Below are positions 1-13,000 of a stretch of DNA of 64,000 nucleotides, piece after piece. The translations under genes were made by a program, and so were the position numbers. The notes beneath the pieces were generated by a model, which saw nothing but the letters and a program-made list of their open reading frames with translations, was not told the origin of the DNA and did not search any database. Within the stretch, counting starts at the first letter, position 1; each line of letters opens with the position of its first letter. Origin of the DNA: Himantopus leucocephalus (lineage: Eukaryota > Chordata > Aves > Charadriiformes > Recurvirostridae); the NCBI GenBank assembly GCA_003993805.1, contig RSEF01000031.1, positions 24,949,951-25,013,950 of the forward strand, given 5' to 3'.

Positions 1-951
1 TTTTTTGTGAGCCTCCGAGTTTGTGCCTCTGGACCCTCCTGAATGACGTTCTAGCCAGTGGAAAGGAAACATAACCAGACCCCAACTCAGAGAAATAAAA
101 GAAAATGCTATTAAATATGATTCACGCTGATGTTGTTTCTCCACAACTTTAATTTGATACCATTTTCATGACGGTGTCTCTTGCATCATTTAAGACATGT
201 CCAGAGAAGGGCAATGAAGCTGGTGAAGGGTTTCGAGCACAAGTCTTGTGAGGAGTGGCTGAGGGAACTGCGATGGTTTAGTGTGGAGAAGAGGAGGCTG
301 AGGGGAGACCTTACTGCTCTCTACAGCTACCTGAAAGGAGGTTATAGCGAGGTGGGAGGGTCAGTCTCTTCTCCCAGGTAACAAGTGATAGGACACAAGG
401 AAGCAGCCTCAGATTGCACCAGGGGAGGTTTAGGATGGGTATGAGGAAAAATCTCTTCACCAAAAGGGTTGTCAAGCATTGGAACAGGTTGCCCAGGGAA
501 GTGGTGGAATCACCATCCCTGGAGGTTTTTAAAAGGCGGGTAGGCGTGGTGCTTAGGGACATGGTTTAGTGGTGGTTTTGGCAGCGTTAGGTTGGACTCT
601 GTGATCTTAAAGGTCCCTTCCAGCCTAGACAATTCTATGATTCTATGGCAAAGAATTGAAACTACCAAGCAGCTGCACTTTTTTGTCGTGGCTTTGTGGC
701 CCACGTTGCCCAGAAATACGTAAAGCGGTGATATATGTCCCTGCCGAAGGTTTTCTGTGCAGAGTATCATGTACCTCCTCACAGTCAGGGGGTCCTTTAC
801 TATTGGTGTTAGCCTTAGCGGTGCAGTTAGCAGCGTCCCAACAGTGGAGGCTAAGGCAGATACCCTCAGATGCCTTTCAGAGTTTATAGGACTGAAAAGC
901 AGAGCATACAACTGTTTAATGGCCTTTTTTTTTTTAATTTATTTTGCAAAG
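1..951 (+). other. ANKRD31: Intron of ANKRD31 (3' part) before the first visible exon
   Basis: Intronic sequence containing a CR1 3' end at 185-648. The stretch 660-910 is unassigned. It ends with a strong polypyrimidine tract (a run of T at about 923-935) and the acceptor AG at 950-951. Confidence 0.7.
185..648 (+). repeat. CR1 LINE, 3' end fragment
   Basis: The sense strand carries the end of the CR1 ORF2 polyprotein: a short frame at 181-381 reads [20 protein letters not shown] and then [19 protein letters not shown], typical CR1 reverse-transcriptase C-terminal sequence. The usual 3' region follows (GGAACAGGTTGCCCAGGGAA near 480) and the short terminal repeat ATTCTATGATTCTATG ends near 648. 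It is 5'-truncated, as most CR1 copies are, and is broken by stops. Confidence 0.92.
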
Positions 952-1007
952 GTTGCCTTTTCTTGATAAGAACATGGATTTAACAACTGAAATAAGAATT
1001 AATGAAG
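952..1007 (+). CDS. ANKRD31: ANKRD31 visible exon 1 (N-terminal region)
   Basis: Acceptor AG at 950-951 follows a long T tract; donor GTAGGA starts at 1008. The exon opens with 1 nt completing a codon and ends with 1 nt. It encodes [20 protein letters not shown], with R split across the upstream junction, and parallels the human stretch RRLLFDQD...DTRG. The ATG at 974 is in frame but is probably internal, because the similarity runs upstream of it to the acceptor. Confidence 0.8.
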
Positions 1008-4000
1008 GTAGGACAGATTCTTTTTTCAGTCTATTTCAGTCAGTTGCTATGAACTGTTCCTGTGGATATCCGTATTATCTAAACTTCAGTGATGCATGAA
1101 GTTCATTCCTATCAACTGTATGTACTCTCTTATTATATCCATAGTTTTAGCTCATATTTAGAAGAATGTGAAGCACATTTTTAATATATGAAAAATAGGT
1201 TTACTCTTAGTTTTTCCATTCTTCCTGTGAACTATAACTGAGAATGCCTGGTTTGAGAAGTGTTTGAACTATATGTAGGGATATCCTTTTTGTTTAGAGA
1301 TGTGTATTGTGTTTGAGCAGAATAAAATAAATGGAATCTAGACACGTAATAGTCATATAAATGGAATTGAGACATATAATAATCATATGTAACTACGGTT
1401 GTTAAAAAAAACTTGTAAACGGTTGTTTTAAAAAAACTTTAATATACAAAACCTTAACATACAGAATTTGGGTAGGGATATTTAAGTGCATTATTTTAAG
1501 TGTATTATTAAATTACTTTAAACATAAATGCATGCATGCTCATTTAAAGCCTTAAAATCTTCCCTAATAACTCCCATAGAGCAGGTTGCGTGAGCAGTCA
1601 TGTTGTAGTTACATAATAGTTTTACTGGTACCTCCTTGGCATTTTTGAATAATCCGTTTAACTTCCATCCTGTACGTTTTATTCCACCAGTACAGAGACT
1701 GCCTATTCTTAAGTGACACAAGGTGTTCTTTGTGTTCTTCCAGGTTTTTTTTGTTGTTTCTCTTTTTGCGAATTTGAAGACCTGAGCGGGATATCGTTTT
1801 TTATTAACCTGCTCTGAGTTAATGTAAATCTTATCTACAGCCCATTGAAACCTGCAAGAACTTTTCCTATGTCTGTGATTTCCTGATGCTAAACCTTTCA
1901 TGGTTGCTCAGTACTTTTGACTGAGGAAAGAAGCATCATCCCATTCTGAATTTACCTGTGTAAATTTACCTGTGACTGGAATTAAAACCTGGCAACATTC
2001 AACATACATGGTTTAAGGCATGTTTATTTGACTTATTGTTCAGCTTGTGGAGCGAAGATTTGCCTGAGGGTTAGGTGGGTTTTTTTTTGTCTCTGTAAAT
2101 GTAATGCATTATGGTATTTTTAGCATTCTGCCTGTGGGATTTTATATTCAGTAAGGTGGACTTAGTATTTCGTTATTTGTGTATTTGTGCTTACTTGTAC
2201 AATAGCAATTTGGTGAGGAGATATGTAACATAAAGATTAATTTGATGGGTATTTTATTCATGTCAGTAACAACATTCTAGGTTTGAAACCTAAGGGTCCA
2301 CCCTTAAGGGTTTCTGTTTTTTCCAGGGAGAAGTTCTTCCTTTACATAGTCATTAAAGAAAGTATTCCATATAGGAGTACAAATATTTTTAGTCAAATGG
2401 ATCAGGCAGCTTACCAAAATTCCAGTTGTTAGTTTAAAAAATAAGAGGAGAGAGTTAATCTCCAACATGAACTCAAGGAGGGTTCCAGAACACCAGGTGA
2501 AATAAATTTTCCCCCCAGTGGTTTTATTAATTTCTGACCTCTTCTATATTGTAGTTTCAACTAGTTAAATAGACTGTTAACCTCTTAAGTCCATTGCATA
2601 TCAGAAGCTTTGATACATATACCTTAATTACTGATTTATGTAGAAATTCATGGAGTTATGGAAAGTTATGTAGAAACTAAGGCAATCAAAACTTCCTTTA
2701 ATTACTGTATTTTTCTTCTGGTTTTTTTTTCCTAGGAGCTCTCTCTCCAGAAATCTGTTTTATACAAAATTTTTTTGATCCCACATATAGACAGAAGGAA
2801 GAACAGATAAATCCAGTAGATATAGAAATGGTATGTCTCCTCTACACATCTAACTGTTAATTATTAATAAACTCACTGGGCCTCCCATTCTTTTATGTGC
2901 AAAAGAGCCTGGTGGCTTGCAGCTGAAATTAATTTTATGGCAAGATGGTTGTCATGTGTGTAGCTAATTCACTCCAGGAGGGTATCGAAGTCTCTTCCCT
3001 GGTGTTTCATGAGGGTATAACCTTTCAAATTTGAGAATCAAACCCATAACAAAGACAAAGAAGTCGTGGAGCACAAACTTTTTAGTATGTTCCCTTCAGG
3101 AGCTGAAAGATAACCATCTGGATTAACCATGCCAGAGTACACCCTTGGTTACTCATTATGAGATTAGCTGTGATCCAATGATTGGACAATTGTTTCTTTA
3201 AAAAAGAAAGAGATAATAATCTGAAACGCAAAATAAAATGTCTGCTTGCATGATGATGGGGTAATTATTCCACTCTATGGGTAATTCTGCATTCCATAAT
3301 CTACTAATTAGCCTACATTTTAATATATTTGCCACAGTTGGTAGCTAGCCCATAAACTTCTGTACACTTGAGCAATCAGCTTTCCACCTGCATATGACAT
3401 GCTCATGAAACAATTGGAAACAAATAGGTTTCTACTCTAACTGAGATTGTCTTAAAACCTGTGACTGTTACACTGTCTTTAGCACTGTGGATTCACCAAT
3501 CCAAAGACCACTATCTATGTATCCTTATTCCAGTATAAGAGGGTTTTTTATAAGAACTAAACTGCTTCCTAGATGACAAAAGCAACATTGAAAAAAAGAC
3601 ACTCCTTCTACTGAAGTGAATGTTTTTACCGAGCATTACAGAATTGCAAATAAATTTTGTCTCAACTGACAGTGTGGGAAACAGTGAACAAAATCAAAAA
3701 GATGCTGTTATTTCAAAGGCTTTTCTCCATCAGTTTATTTTGCTGCCTGCGTGTCCCAGGGTTGTCTTGACTGAAGTTTATCACAGTTTTCTAAGGACAG
3801 AGGGGATGAGGGAAGTGCCCATTTACTCTCTCCATTTCTCCTCTGGGAGCTGATCTGACTACCTACTGCCTAACTGAAGTCTTTGGCTTCATGGCTCTCA
3901 CCAGGTAGCCAGTCTTCAATCCCAGTAAGGGATTCTTCCAAGTCTTAAGGACAAACCCCCTGTCAGCAAAAGGAAAAGTCAGAAAAGCAAAGAACCTTTT

Positions 4001-7000
4001 CACCAAATAGTTTGGGTAACTCTCACTATTATTTTTTTGGGGAGACCTGTATAGCATGACACTGGCAGCTTGGTCATGCACAACATGGGGACAGTATAAA
4101 ATTTAAATCTTTACTTAATGCTGTGAGGAACTCTCTTGGCCTATCATCCTTCATACCTGCATGCGTAAATTGCACCGGTGTGGCTCTTCAGCCACTCTGA
4201 GAGCCAACATGGGAGGTGCTTCCAATAGAAGCTTTACCTTCTACTGTGTCCTCAGAAATGATCCTATGTGAATACAGCATCTTGATGCGATGTGATACGA
4301 GGGTCGTGCAGCTTGGAGTGGCTGAATTTTTTCAGAAAATGTAACATCTGTTCCAGTTGTTCCAAAGAGTCGTGGCTTTCTCTGTACTTCAGGTGGGTTG
4401 GGGAAGGCTTGGGATATACAGTCTTATCCTTGATTCTACTAGAGACTGTAAATAAGACTTTTCTTCCACCAGAGATGCATTAGATATACAGACAGATTTT
4501 GTAGGATTCAGGTTCTTTCCAACTGACAAGTTGTTTCCGTTATCTGTTGACACCCTATTCCATAGCTTATTCAGGCAGTCCTCATGATTCTAAGTTTGTG
4601 CTTTCACCTTTTCCAGGCTTTTTTTACTTCCCCAGTTTGTTGAAGTGCACATAAAGTTGTTAGGTGGCACTTACAGCTTTTAAGCATTAGTCTTTTTTTT
4701 GGAATACATCCAGAGTCCCCTCAGACAGTTGGCTGTATAAATAAGTGCTCAAATGAGAAAAATCAGTTGAGTTTTGCAGGAGTTTCCTTGCCAAAAGGAG
4801 GAGAGCAGGACAAAAGGCACTTCACAGTACTTGCAGTCAGTGGCCACAAATACTATTTGTGTAACTTCTGTGATTTGAGAAGACCTGTCAGCTAATCAGT
4901 AATACACTGATTTTGCTTAGAACCAATTTTTTTAGCAGACAAAATAGCTCCTCCTTCTTCTGAGATACAACAATACTTCATTGAGATTTAAGCATCTATC
5001 TGAGCAATGTTAGCCAGTCAAAGAGGTTTAGTAGATGTTCGCCTATCCTCCTGACCTCGCTTGGTCTCTGGATAATATTCTGTGTAAATACCCAGGCTGA
5101 TTCGTACAAAGGGTGTATTTAGCAAAGTCAATAACTTTGTGCCAGCTATCCCATTGCCATATTTTGGAAATAGATCAGTCAATAATTGTTGCACAAACTG
5201 TTTCTAAAGAGTCTGGTCCATTCCAGGAAGCCTTTTAGCAGTCCTTCCTACTGGGCAATCTCCACCTTTTGGTCTTCATGTCATTTCTAAAATGGTTGTT
5301 CTTGTTGTGTTGCTAATACCTAGTGCAAGCCAAATAAGTCGTCACTTGGGGTCCACACTAAGATGTTCTTTCCCAGTGCTTCTTTTACCTAGTGCTGTGA
5401 ATGTTCTCTACTGTATGTCAATGATTTGTTTAAAATTGCAGCCAGTATGCTGATAGTCCGCTAGTAATCCCCCAGTCTGCAGCACATCTGGAAGAGAACT
5501 GTTCTGCAGTTCACTTGGCTATCTTAATCATTCCTAGGTTGGCTTGGACTTTAAATAAAGGCTTCTTTTTCCATGCTAGAGGAGATCTCTCCTGTATGTA
5601 CACTCAGAAGCACAAAAAGCAGATTGAAGCTCCTTTCACTAAAGGGTTTGAATTTGGCTCTTGCTCTGACATTAGCTCTCTACTTACCCACATGCCTCTT
5701 TCCTGGGTCTGCATGTAGCAGCCCTGCCACTTGGAGCTTTCTGATGTGCAGATCTTGTCAGCTAAGTTCCATAATTCTGCCTTTTCCAGAGATACTGAGA
5801 GTTGTGTACTGAACTCTGCAGTCTCTGGAGCAGCAGCCTGTCTTATTTAATTAAAAGAGGGAATTGTTACAAAAAAAGATTAAAACTGGGAGTTGAAATA
5901 AAAATACTTTGTGATTTGGTCTTTTGATGTATAAAACACCTGAAGTTTAAAGCAATCACGTCTTACTTGCATAGGTATGTTTTCATTCTGGGTGAGTGTT
6001 GTCTTTCATAGTCTTGATTTATTTTCAAACATTTTTCTCAAATAGGACAAATTAGAAGATTTAAGTGGAATGGCTTTTGTATCTCATTAGTAATGTATGT
6101 AAAGATCAGATCTAAAAATTCCATTTCCCAACTCAATTACAGAAGGAAGAGGATAAGCATGTAGTAAAGCTGAGAAAATAAAGTACTTTGTTTGCTAAGT
6201 TAATTTTTTTTTCCATTCAGATACCTCAAGAGGTGTATGCATCTGACCAGTCTCAGTCTCTACTGCAGTGAGTATAATACATCACACAGGAATTCCAGTC
6301 AGGCATACTGTAATTAAACAATTCTGTTATACCTCCATTCATATGTTATTTTATTCTCGGTGTTCTGTTGTGATGCAGCTTTCTTGTTTGCTTAGTGAAG
6401 GGTCTGTATATATGTCCAGGGTAATTCTGTGTCTAATATGGTTCAAACTGTACCTGGATTTGTTTTTATTGATGACATTACCATTAATGGTATAAAGGCA
6501 TAAGCAACAGGAATGACAGTAAACTACTTTGGGAAAGCCATTAGACAAATAAACAAAAAATTGTAATAAATAATATTAGACCTTTTGTTCTTAAAAGCTA
6601 TGGAAGGATTTCAGTAGAAGATGGATTTATAGTAGAAATACTGAAAGAAGTAATAAAAAATGGGAAGCACCATTTTTTCACTGAGAGAATGAATGTACAA
6701 ACGTACCTAGCTCCACTTAGGAAATATGGAAGTCTTAGTTACTGCATGTCCTTGTAAAGAGAAACATGCTTCTAAAATAACTGCAGTAGTTTCCACAAAT
6801 AATTGTAAGTACAAAACTGCATAAATAAAGTACTGTAGAAATTTTCTTAAGATGAGCAGATTACAATTCTTTCTGAATAAGAAGTTTTTACTGTATTATT
6901 GAATTCTAGGGGTTGGATCAACTTTCCATCACTTCCTGAAAATATTTCTAAGCCTGGTTTTGCACTAAATGCTGCAGTAGAGGGACAGCAAAATAATTCT

Positions 7001-10000
7001 GTAGGTATGTTCTGTTTTGTACAAAACTGTAAGTTGCTGTAGCTGTGGCAAATTCATTTGGGCAGCTGAAGATGAGTAACTGCGTAGGTTTATTTAGAAT
7101 CCGACTATATGTGGCCTTTACAACAGTTGTTTAGATTTAATAGTTGTCTTGGACTACAAGTTATGTTTTTGTAAGCATTCTGTTAGCTTTGTTTGAAAAA
7201 ATAACAGTTTTCTCAAGCCAGTGGTATATTTCCCGCTTAAAATTATTTCATTGCTGTGGAATTTTCTGACAAAGGTTACAGGTCACGTAGTACTCAAATC
7301 CCATATGGATGTGTATGGTAAGCATGGATGTAACAGTCATCAAGGGTTCTTACATGCTTCTTACTAACATATCCAAGAATCAAAGACATCTGTAAGAAAG
7401 AAAAAACAAAAGTGCTACTGGTCATTCGCGAGATCTGCCTGTCACCAGCTGCTGCTTCAGTTGTACTGCTGGTCCTCTGTGCTCCCGAAAGTGCAGACCT
7501 GCCCCATCTGTTTTTCTGTCTCCCTGTTTGAGCTAATTTTTGCTAACTCAATAGAAAACTATTCACTTTATTTCTTATTAGGAAATTCCCAGGGAGTCAC
7601 ATGAATGTCAAAACACGGTGATGGGAGCAGGGGGGGTGGGACCAGCCGTTTGCAGAGGCAATAAGTTACTGGATTGTTTTAGCTGTATTGTCTAGTTGCA
7701 TTGTAATTACAGAGGGCAGGGAATAGGTCTCATCCTGTGCAATGGGCGGCAATTCCATCTGCTGGTAGTCTTTGGGAACACAGGCCTCTAAACCACAGTG
7801 AAGAAATGTGTCAAGATAGCCCTGGAATATAATTTGGTGACTAACAGAGGCTAACTAGAAATCTTACTGTCAGTTCCACTTAGAGAACGTGACTACAGAA
7901 ATTTTTAAGAACATTTGAAACTTTAGCCTTAATCAGAAAGTGAGGCCATTTTATTAGAGATGATGAGAACTTTCAGAATTGGAATTCAGTGATGGTACAA
8001 CTGAAATGTTTGTTTACTCTCTAAATTTAGATATCATATTGAAAGGATTTCAAAAAGAATCAGAAGAAAAGGTTAGTGTGTTCTTACAACTGAATGTATA
8101 TAAAATATTTAATAAGCATTAGAGAATATTTTACTTTTTAATTTTGATTTTAAAAAGCAGGCACATAGCTGTTGAAAATGACACTGAGTGCACTAGGTGA
8201 AAACAACTTAAGAGCTAACCTTTATTTTCTGCTTTTGGGTAGGAACTGCAGTTATTAAGCTTGCAAGGCCCAAGGGTAGAAGCATAGCAGTAACAGTGAA
8301 GTAGGGAAGACATCACCGTGACAGAGAAACTACACGGGCTGATTTCCCACCAATGAAAATTATGGGAGGGGCATTAGGGAGGTCTTTGAGGAGGAACAGA
8401 GTATCTCTGACTGCCCTTCTGTTTGGGAGTAACAACTTGTGGCCAAAAATAGGTAGTAGTCTCTTTGATACATCTCTTTGGTCATTCTAAAGCTGCTCAT
8501 GAGGGACGGGTTTTGCTGCTGATGAGGTAGAAGTGAGGGAATAACTTTGGAGTTACTCTTTCCCCCATTTGTCAGCTCCTTTCTGAATGATACTGAATTG
8601 GGGGTGATTCCACTCCATGTGAGCCTATCTACTTGGGTGATGCAAGATACTGCCCCTTTTCTTTGCCATATGTTTCTCCTTTTTCCTGTGGGCCAACACT
8701 AGCGCTTATTTCATCCCCAGAATGAAGCAAGTTTTGGGGAACAACTGTCAGATGCTGTTCAGTTTTTTTTTGTTGGCTTAGTTTTCAGCCGTGTTATCTT
8801 CTCAGTCCAGCTCCCCAGAAGATTAATAAGTGCCAGTGCAGTACAAGAGAGGATGTAGAAATGCATAGCTAAAGGCAAGTGGAAGGATAGGGACTGTACC
8901 AACTCTAATCTATATACGCTTAATTCAATCTGAATGTTATAAGTGTGGCTGACAAATAATACTGATTATTTTAGTAATTATCTGCTGGCATGCACTGCTT
9001 TTGCATGAAAAAGAAAAACCTTGGGGGGAAGGAGTTCCCTGACAGCTTCCAGAAAACATGGTAGCAAAAATTCAACAACATATGCATGTGAACCATCCAA
9101 CCCAGAAATATCTTGAGCAAGAGTTGAAGGTTCTGCAACGACCAACATAAACATCTAGTGGTCAAGTGTTCCCTTTCTTCCTCTCCACTTCCCCTCCCCA
9201 CTTTTTCCGTCCAGCACTCCCTCCATGCTTGGTTTGTAGCCAGTGAAGCCCAAGCAACAGTGGAGTACTGGCAGCATTTCATGAAGGAGTTCTTGGCCTT
9301 TGCCTCTGTATCATCTGTATCCTGTCATCTGTAACCGTGACGTTACTTGTGTCTGCTCTGCTACCTCTGCATTGTTACCACCTTCTGTTGCCCCTCTGAG
9401 GCACAATGCCCTGTTTATGCTTCTTGATTTCTAGTCTCAGTCCATTCCTGACCAGTTCATTGCTTTCAGGTCTATGTATGCTGGACAAGGAAACTGTTAT
9501 TGAAATTTGCTTTGTTGCCATTGCTGCAGCAAAAAGCAACTGCTATTACCAACTCCTGTTGCAATGTTATGGACAGTTTTGAGGGTTTGTGCGGCACTAG
9601 TGACATCAACTGCATGGGTCCTAGAGAAGCGAGAGGATCTTACTGGGTACGTGTAATGCTTGCTGGCATTTGCAGCTTCTTAGGAAACCTCATATTAACT
9701 TACAACAGGATACCAGTTCCATTATTTCTTCCTTGACATTCTAGCGTGGAGCAATTTACAGCAATATTCAATGTAATTATCTGCTGAAATAACCTGCTTA
9801 ATGCAGAGACCATGGCATTATGACTGTTTCATCTAGTACCATAGATTTTTATCTACAAGTTAAAAGTTAGGAAGCTATATAAATCAATTTTACTTTCCTT
9901 TTTTTTAGGGAGTCTGATTAAGGTTAATGTTGGGGGAAAAACAGTGCTTGCTAAAATTCACGAAAGACAAATTTTAGACGAGTATGGCAAATTGTTCATG

Positions 10001-13000
10001 TCTTGTAGCAAATATTATTGATTACATGGTCAGGTATCCCTTGTCTCAGAACAAAGAAAAAAAAATTAAATCCCCTAGGCTATTCCTTTCTGAAAAATGT
10101 ACAACTGCCAATATACAAATATAATACCAAGTTTCTTAGGTGAAACATTCTCGTTGTACAGAATTAGTTAAATAGAACAAAATCAAAATGCCTTGAAACA
10201 AAGATTACCTATGATTAATAGCCTCTGGAGAATAGACAAATTGAGTGCATTGAGAATATCTCCAGAGAGGATATTTTAGAAGCCTGGAGTAAGAAGGTTG
10301 GAATTAATCACTACAGTGAATTATACTTTTTGCAAATTGGCTGATGCTGGCACTGGCAATATCTGAGTGCTGCGGGAAGACCTCTTGTGAGAGGAGCCAA
10401 TGGCCATCACAGGCTTCCATGTAGTGATTTAAAGAAAGGGCAGGACAGACACACTGACAACCAGCAGAGTCACTAGGCATGTTAGTTTTGTGTATCTATT
10501 CCTTAAAATGCAAGATAAATTAATTAATTAACATAATCTGTGCTTTGAAACCATAAAATGAGTCTTGCTGTGTTTTCGTGATTTTGATGACATAGCAGCT
10601 CTGATTTCTGTTAGTCTGTCAATAGTGGGGCCAATACCGGTCAACATGTTCAGTAATGGCCTGGAAAATGACACAGAATGCACCCTCAGAAAGTCCAGAG
10701 ATGGTATGGGGAGAAGTGACTGATAAACCAGATAGTTGTATTGCCATTCAGAGGGACTTGGACAGATTGGAGAACTGGGCAGAGAGGAATCTCCTGAAGT
10801 TCAACAAGGGGACATGCAAAGTTCTGCATCTGGGCAAGGATAACCTCAGGCACCAGTATGTGCTGGGGACCAACTGGCTGGAAAGTAGCTCTGCAAAGAA
10901 GGACCTGGGGATCCTGGTGGACAATAAGCTGGCCACGAGCCAGTGGTACACCCTGTGGCAAAGGTGGCAAACAGTATCTGGGGCTGAGTTAGGAAGAGTG
11001 TTGTCAGTAAGCTGAGGGAAGAACTGGTAAGGCCACCTCTAGAGTACTGTGTCCAGTTCTGAGTCCTCAGTACAAGAAAGAGACACACTGGAGAGATTCC
11101 AGCACAGGGCCACAAAGATGATTAAAGGACTGGTGCGTCTTTCATATGAGGACAGGCTGAGAGAGCTGGAACTGTTCAACCTGGAGAAGAGAAGGCTCAG
11201 GGGATCTTACCAATGTGTATGAACACCTGACAGGAAGGAATTAAGATAGGAGAGCTAGACTTCTCAGTAGTACCCACTGGTAGGACAAGAGGCGGTGGAC
11301 ACAAAAAAAAAGGAATCCCATCTGAACACAAAAACCCACTTTTTAACTGTGAGGGTAGTCAGACACTGGAACAGGTTGCCCACAGAGGTTGTGCATTCTC
11401 CACCTGTGGAGATACTCAGAACCTGACTGGATGTGGTCCTGAGCAACCTGCTGCAGCTGACACTGTTCAAGCAGTGAGGTTGGACTAGATAATTTCAAGG
11501 TGTCCCTTCCAACCTCAACTGTTCTGTGATTCTGTCTGCATCCCTCATGTTGCAGTAATCTTCAGCTCAGCACTCTCACAAAAGCTGGTAATATTAATCC
11601 TTCTGAAGCCTTAACTCTTTTATAGTGATGCTCTTATATGAATGTGTTGAAAGGCTGAACATCGCTGTTGTTTGACTCAGAGCTAGCAGATACAGGAGTC
11701 CATTTGATATTTCTGATCCACTGTTACTATTTACGCTTCAGTGTCGTTCAGTCCGGTTTTATCTTGTAACATTTGCAAGCCACAGTCTGTGACACCAAGT
11801 AGCCACCAATTTCTCGATAACTTTTTAATTGTTCTCAAACACATGGAAAAAGAAATCCTTGCATGTCAAGATTCACCAAGGTGATGTGAATGCAGTGCCA
11901 TCTGCTGGAGGTGACAGGCCAGATTTAAGCTTGCTCATGTAGTGCACGGGGAGAGGTAGACATCTAAGACTTAGCTAAGCCTGTCTCGCTCACTGGCCTT
12001 TGGTGTAGTGAGTTATTAATACACAGTTTTTATATCCACGGGCAAGTAAGTTGTCATTTTCAGATGAGATCTCTGCTGGACTTTCCTGTCCATCTGCTTC
12101 CTCTGGTGCAGGGTTCTGAATCAGATGAGGCTGAAGTTGACTGTGGCCATGCCCAGCTGTTACCCAGTGTGTGTTTACTGGGTCAGATGGGGAGACAAGA
12201 GACTCTGGGCTGTTGCTAGCAGGTCAGCAGGTTTTGTGCCTAGATTATGGAGCACCTTGATTTGGATTTGTAGTGAGAATAATTGAGACATGAGGATAGT
12301 GGGATTTAAATCAAGGCTCTCAAAGTAGTGTGCTCTTGCTCAGTGGAAGAGATTTACAGATGCCATGAGGTAGTTGGCCTAACAGAATTAACAGCCTTAT
12401 GCCAAAGAGATACCTTTTTCTCTTTGGTGTTCTTATATAGGAACCCCTTTTTGAAATTAGTTGCTTGAAGCATAGCTCTTCTGGTGGAGGATGGACCTGA
12501 ACTGGCATTTACCACAATGTTGATATTTAACTGCTCAGCTGCTAACTGAAGGGGAATCCTGCTCCTCCTTTGCGTGAAACTTCTTGCGAAGTCTATTCGG
12601 ACCATACTTACCAGACTGGGGTCCACAGGAGTGAGAACTCCCTGTTTTGGTTCAGTTCCCAGATGGCTCAGCCTTGCTCCTTCAGCAGGTCCTTTGATCT
12701 TTTTCAACAGACAATTGAAGGTACAGGGACCTTAGACACTGGGGCTTTAAGCATCTTTATGGGTAAGTGGTAGCTGAGGATGGGTTTTGGGGAGGGAAGG
12801 TTTTGACTTTTATGTTCTGCAGGTCTTAATTACTTGTAGAGTAAGTCCCATAGGATTTTGCCAACAGAAATGAGTACTCAAGAAATTTAGGTACCTGTAG
12901 TTGGATGGGGGGGTTGTGAACACCAATCACATTTAAGTGTTGGATTTCAGTTCACATTTGGATTTTTAGGATCTTGCAAAATTAGTCATTTATGCCTGCC

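Noticed and set aside
974..976. ATG as the start codon of ANKRD31
   Set aside because: It is in frame, but similarity to the human protein (RLPFLDKN against RRLLFDQD) continues upstream to a strong acceptor, so the codon is probably internal and the start lies before the window.
8971..9282. Minus-strand open frame of 103 codons
   Set aside because: Intronic, no domain or composition typical of a protein, no sign of a promoter or splice partners.
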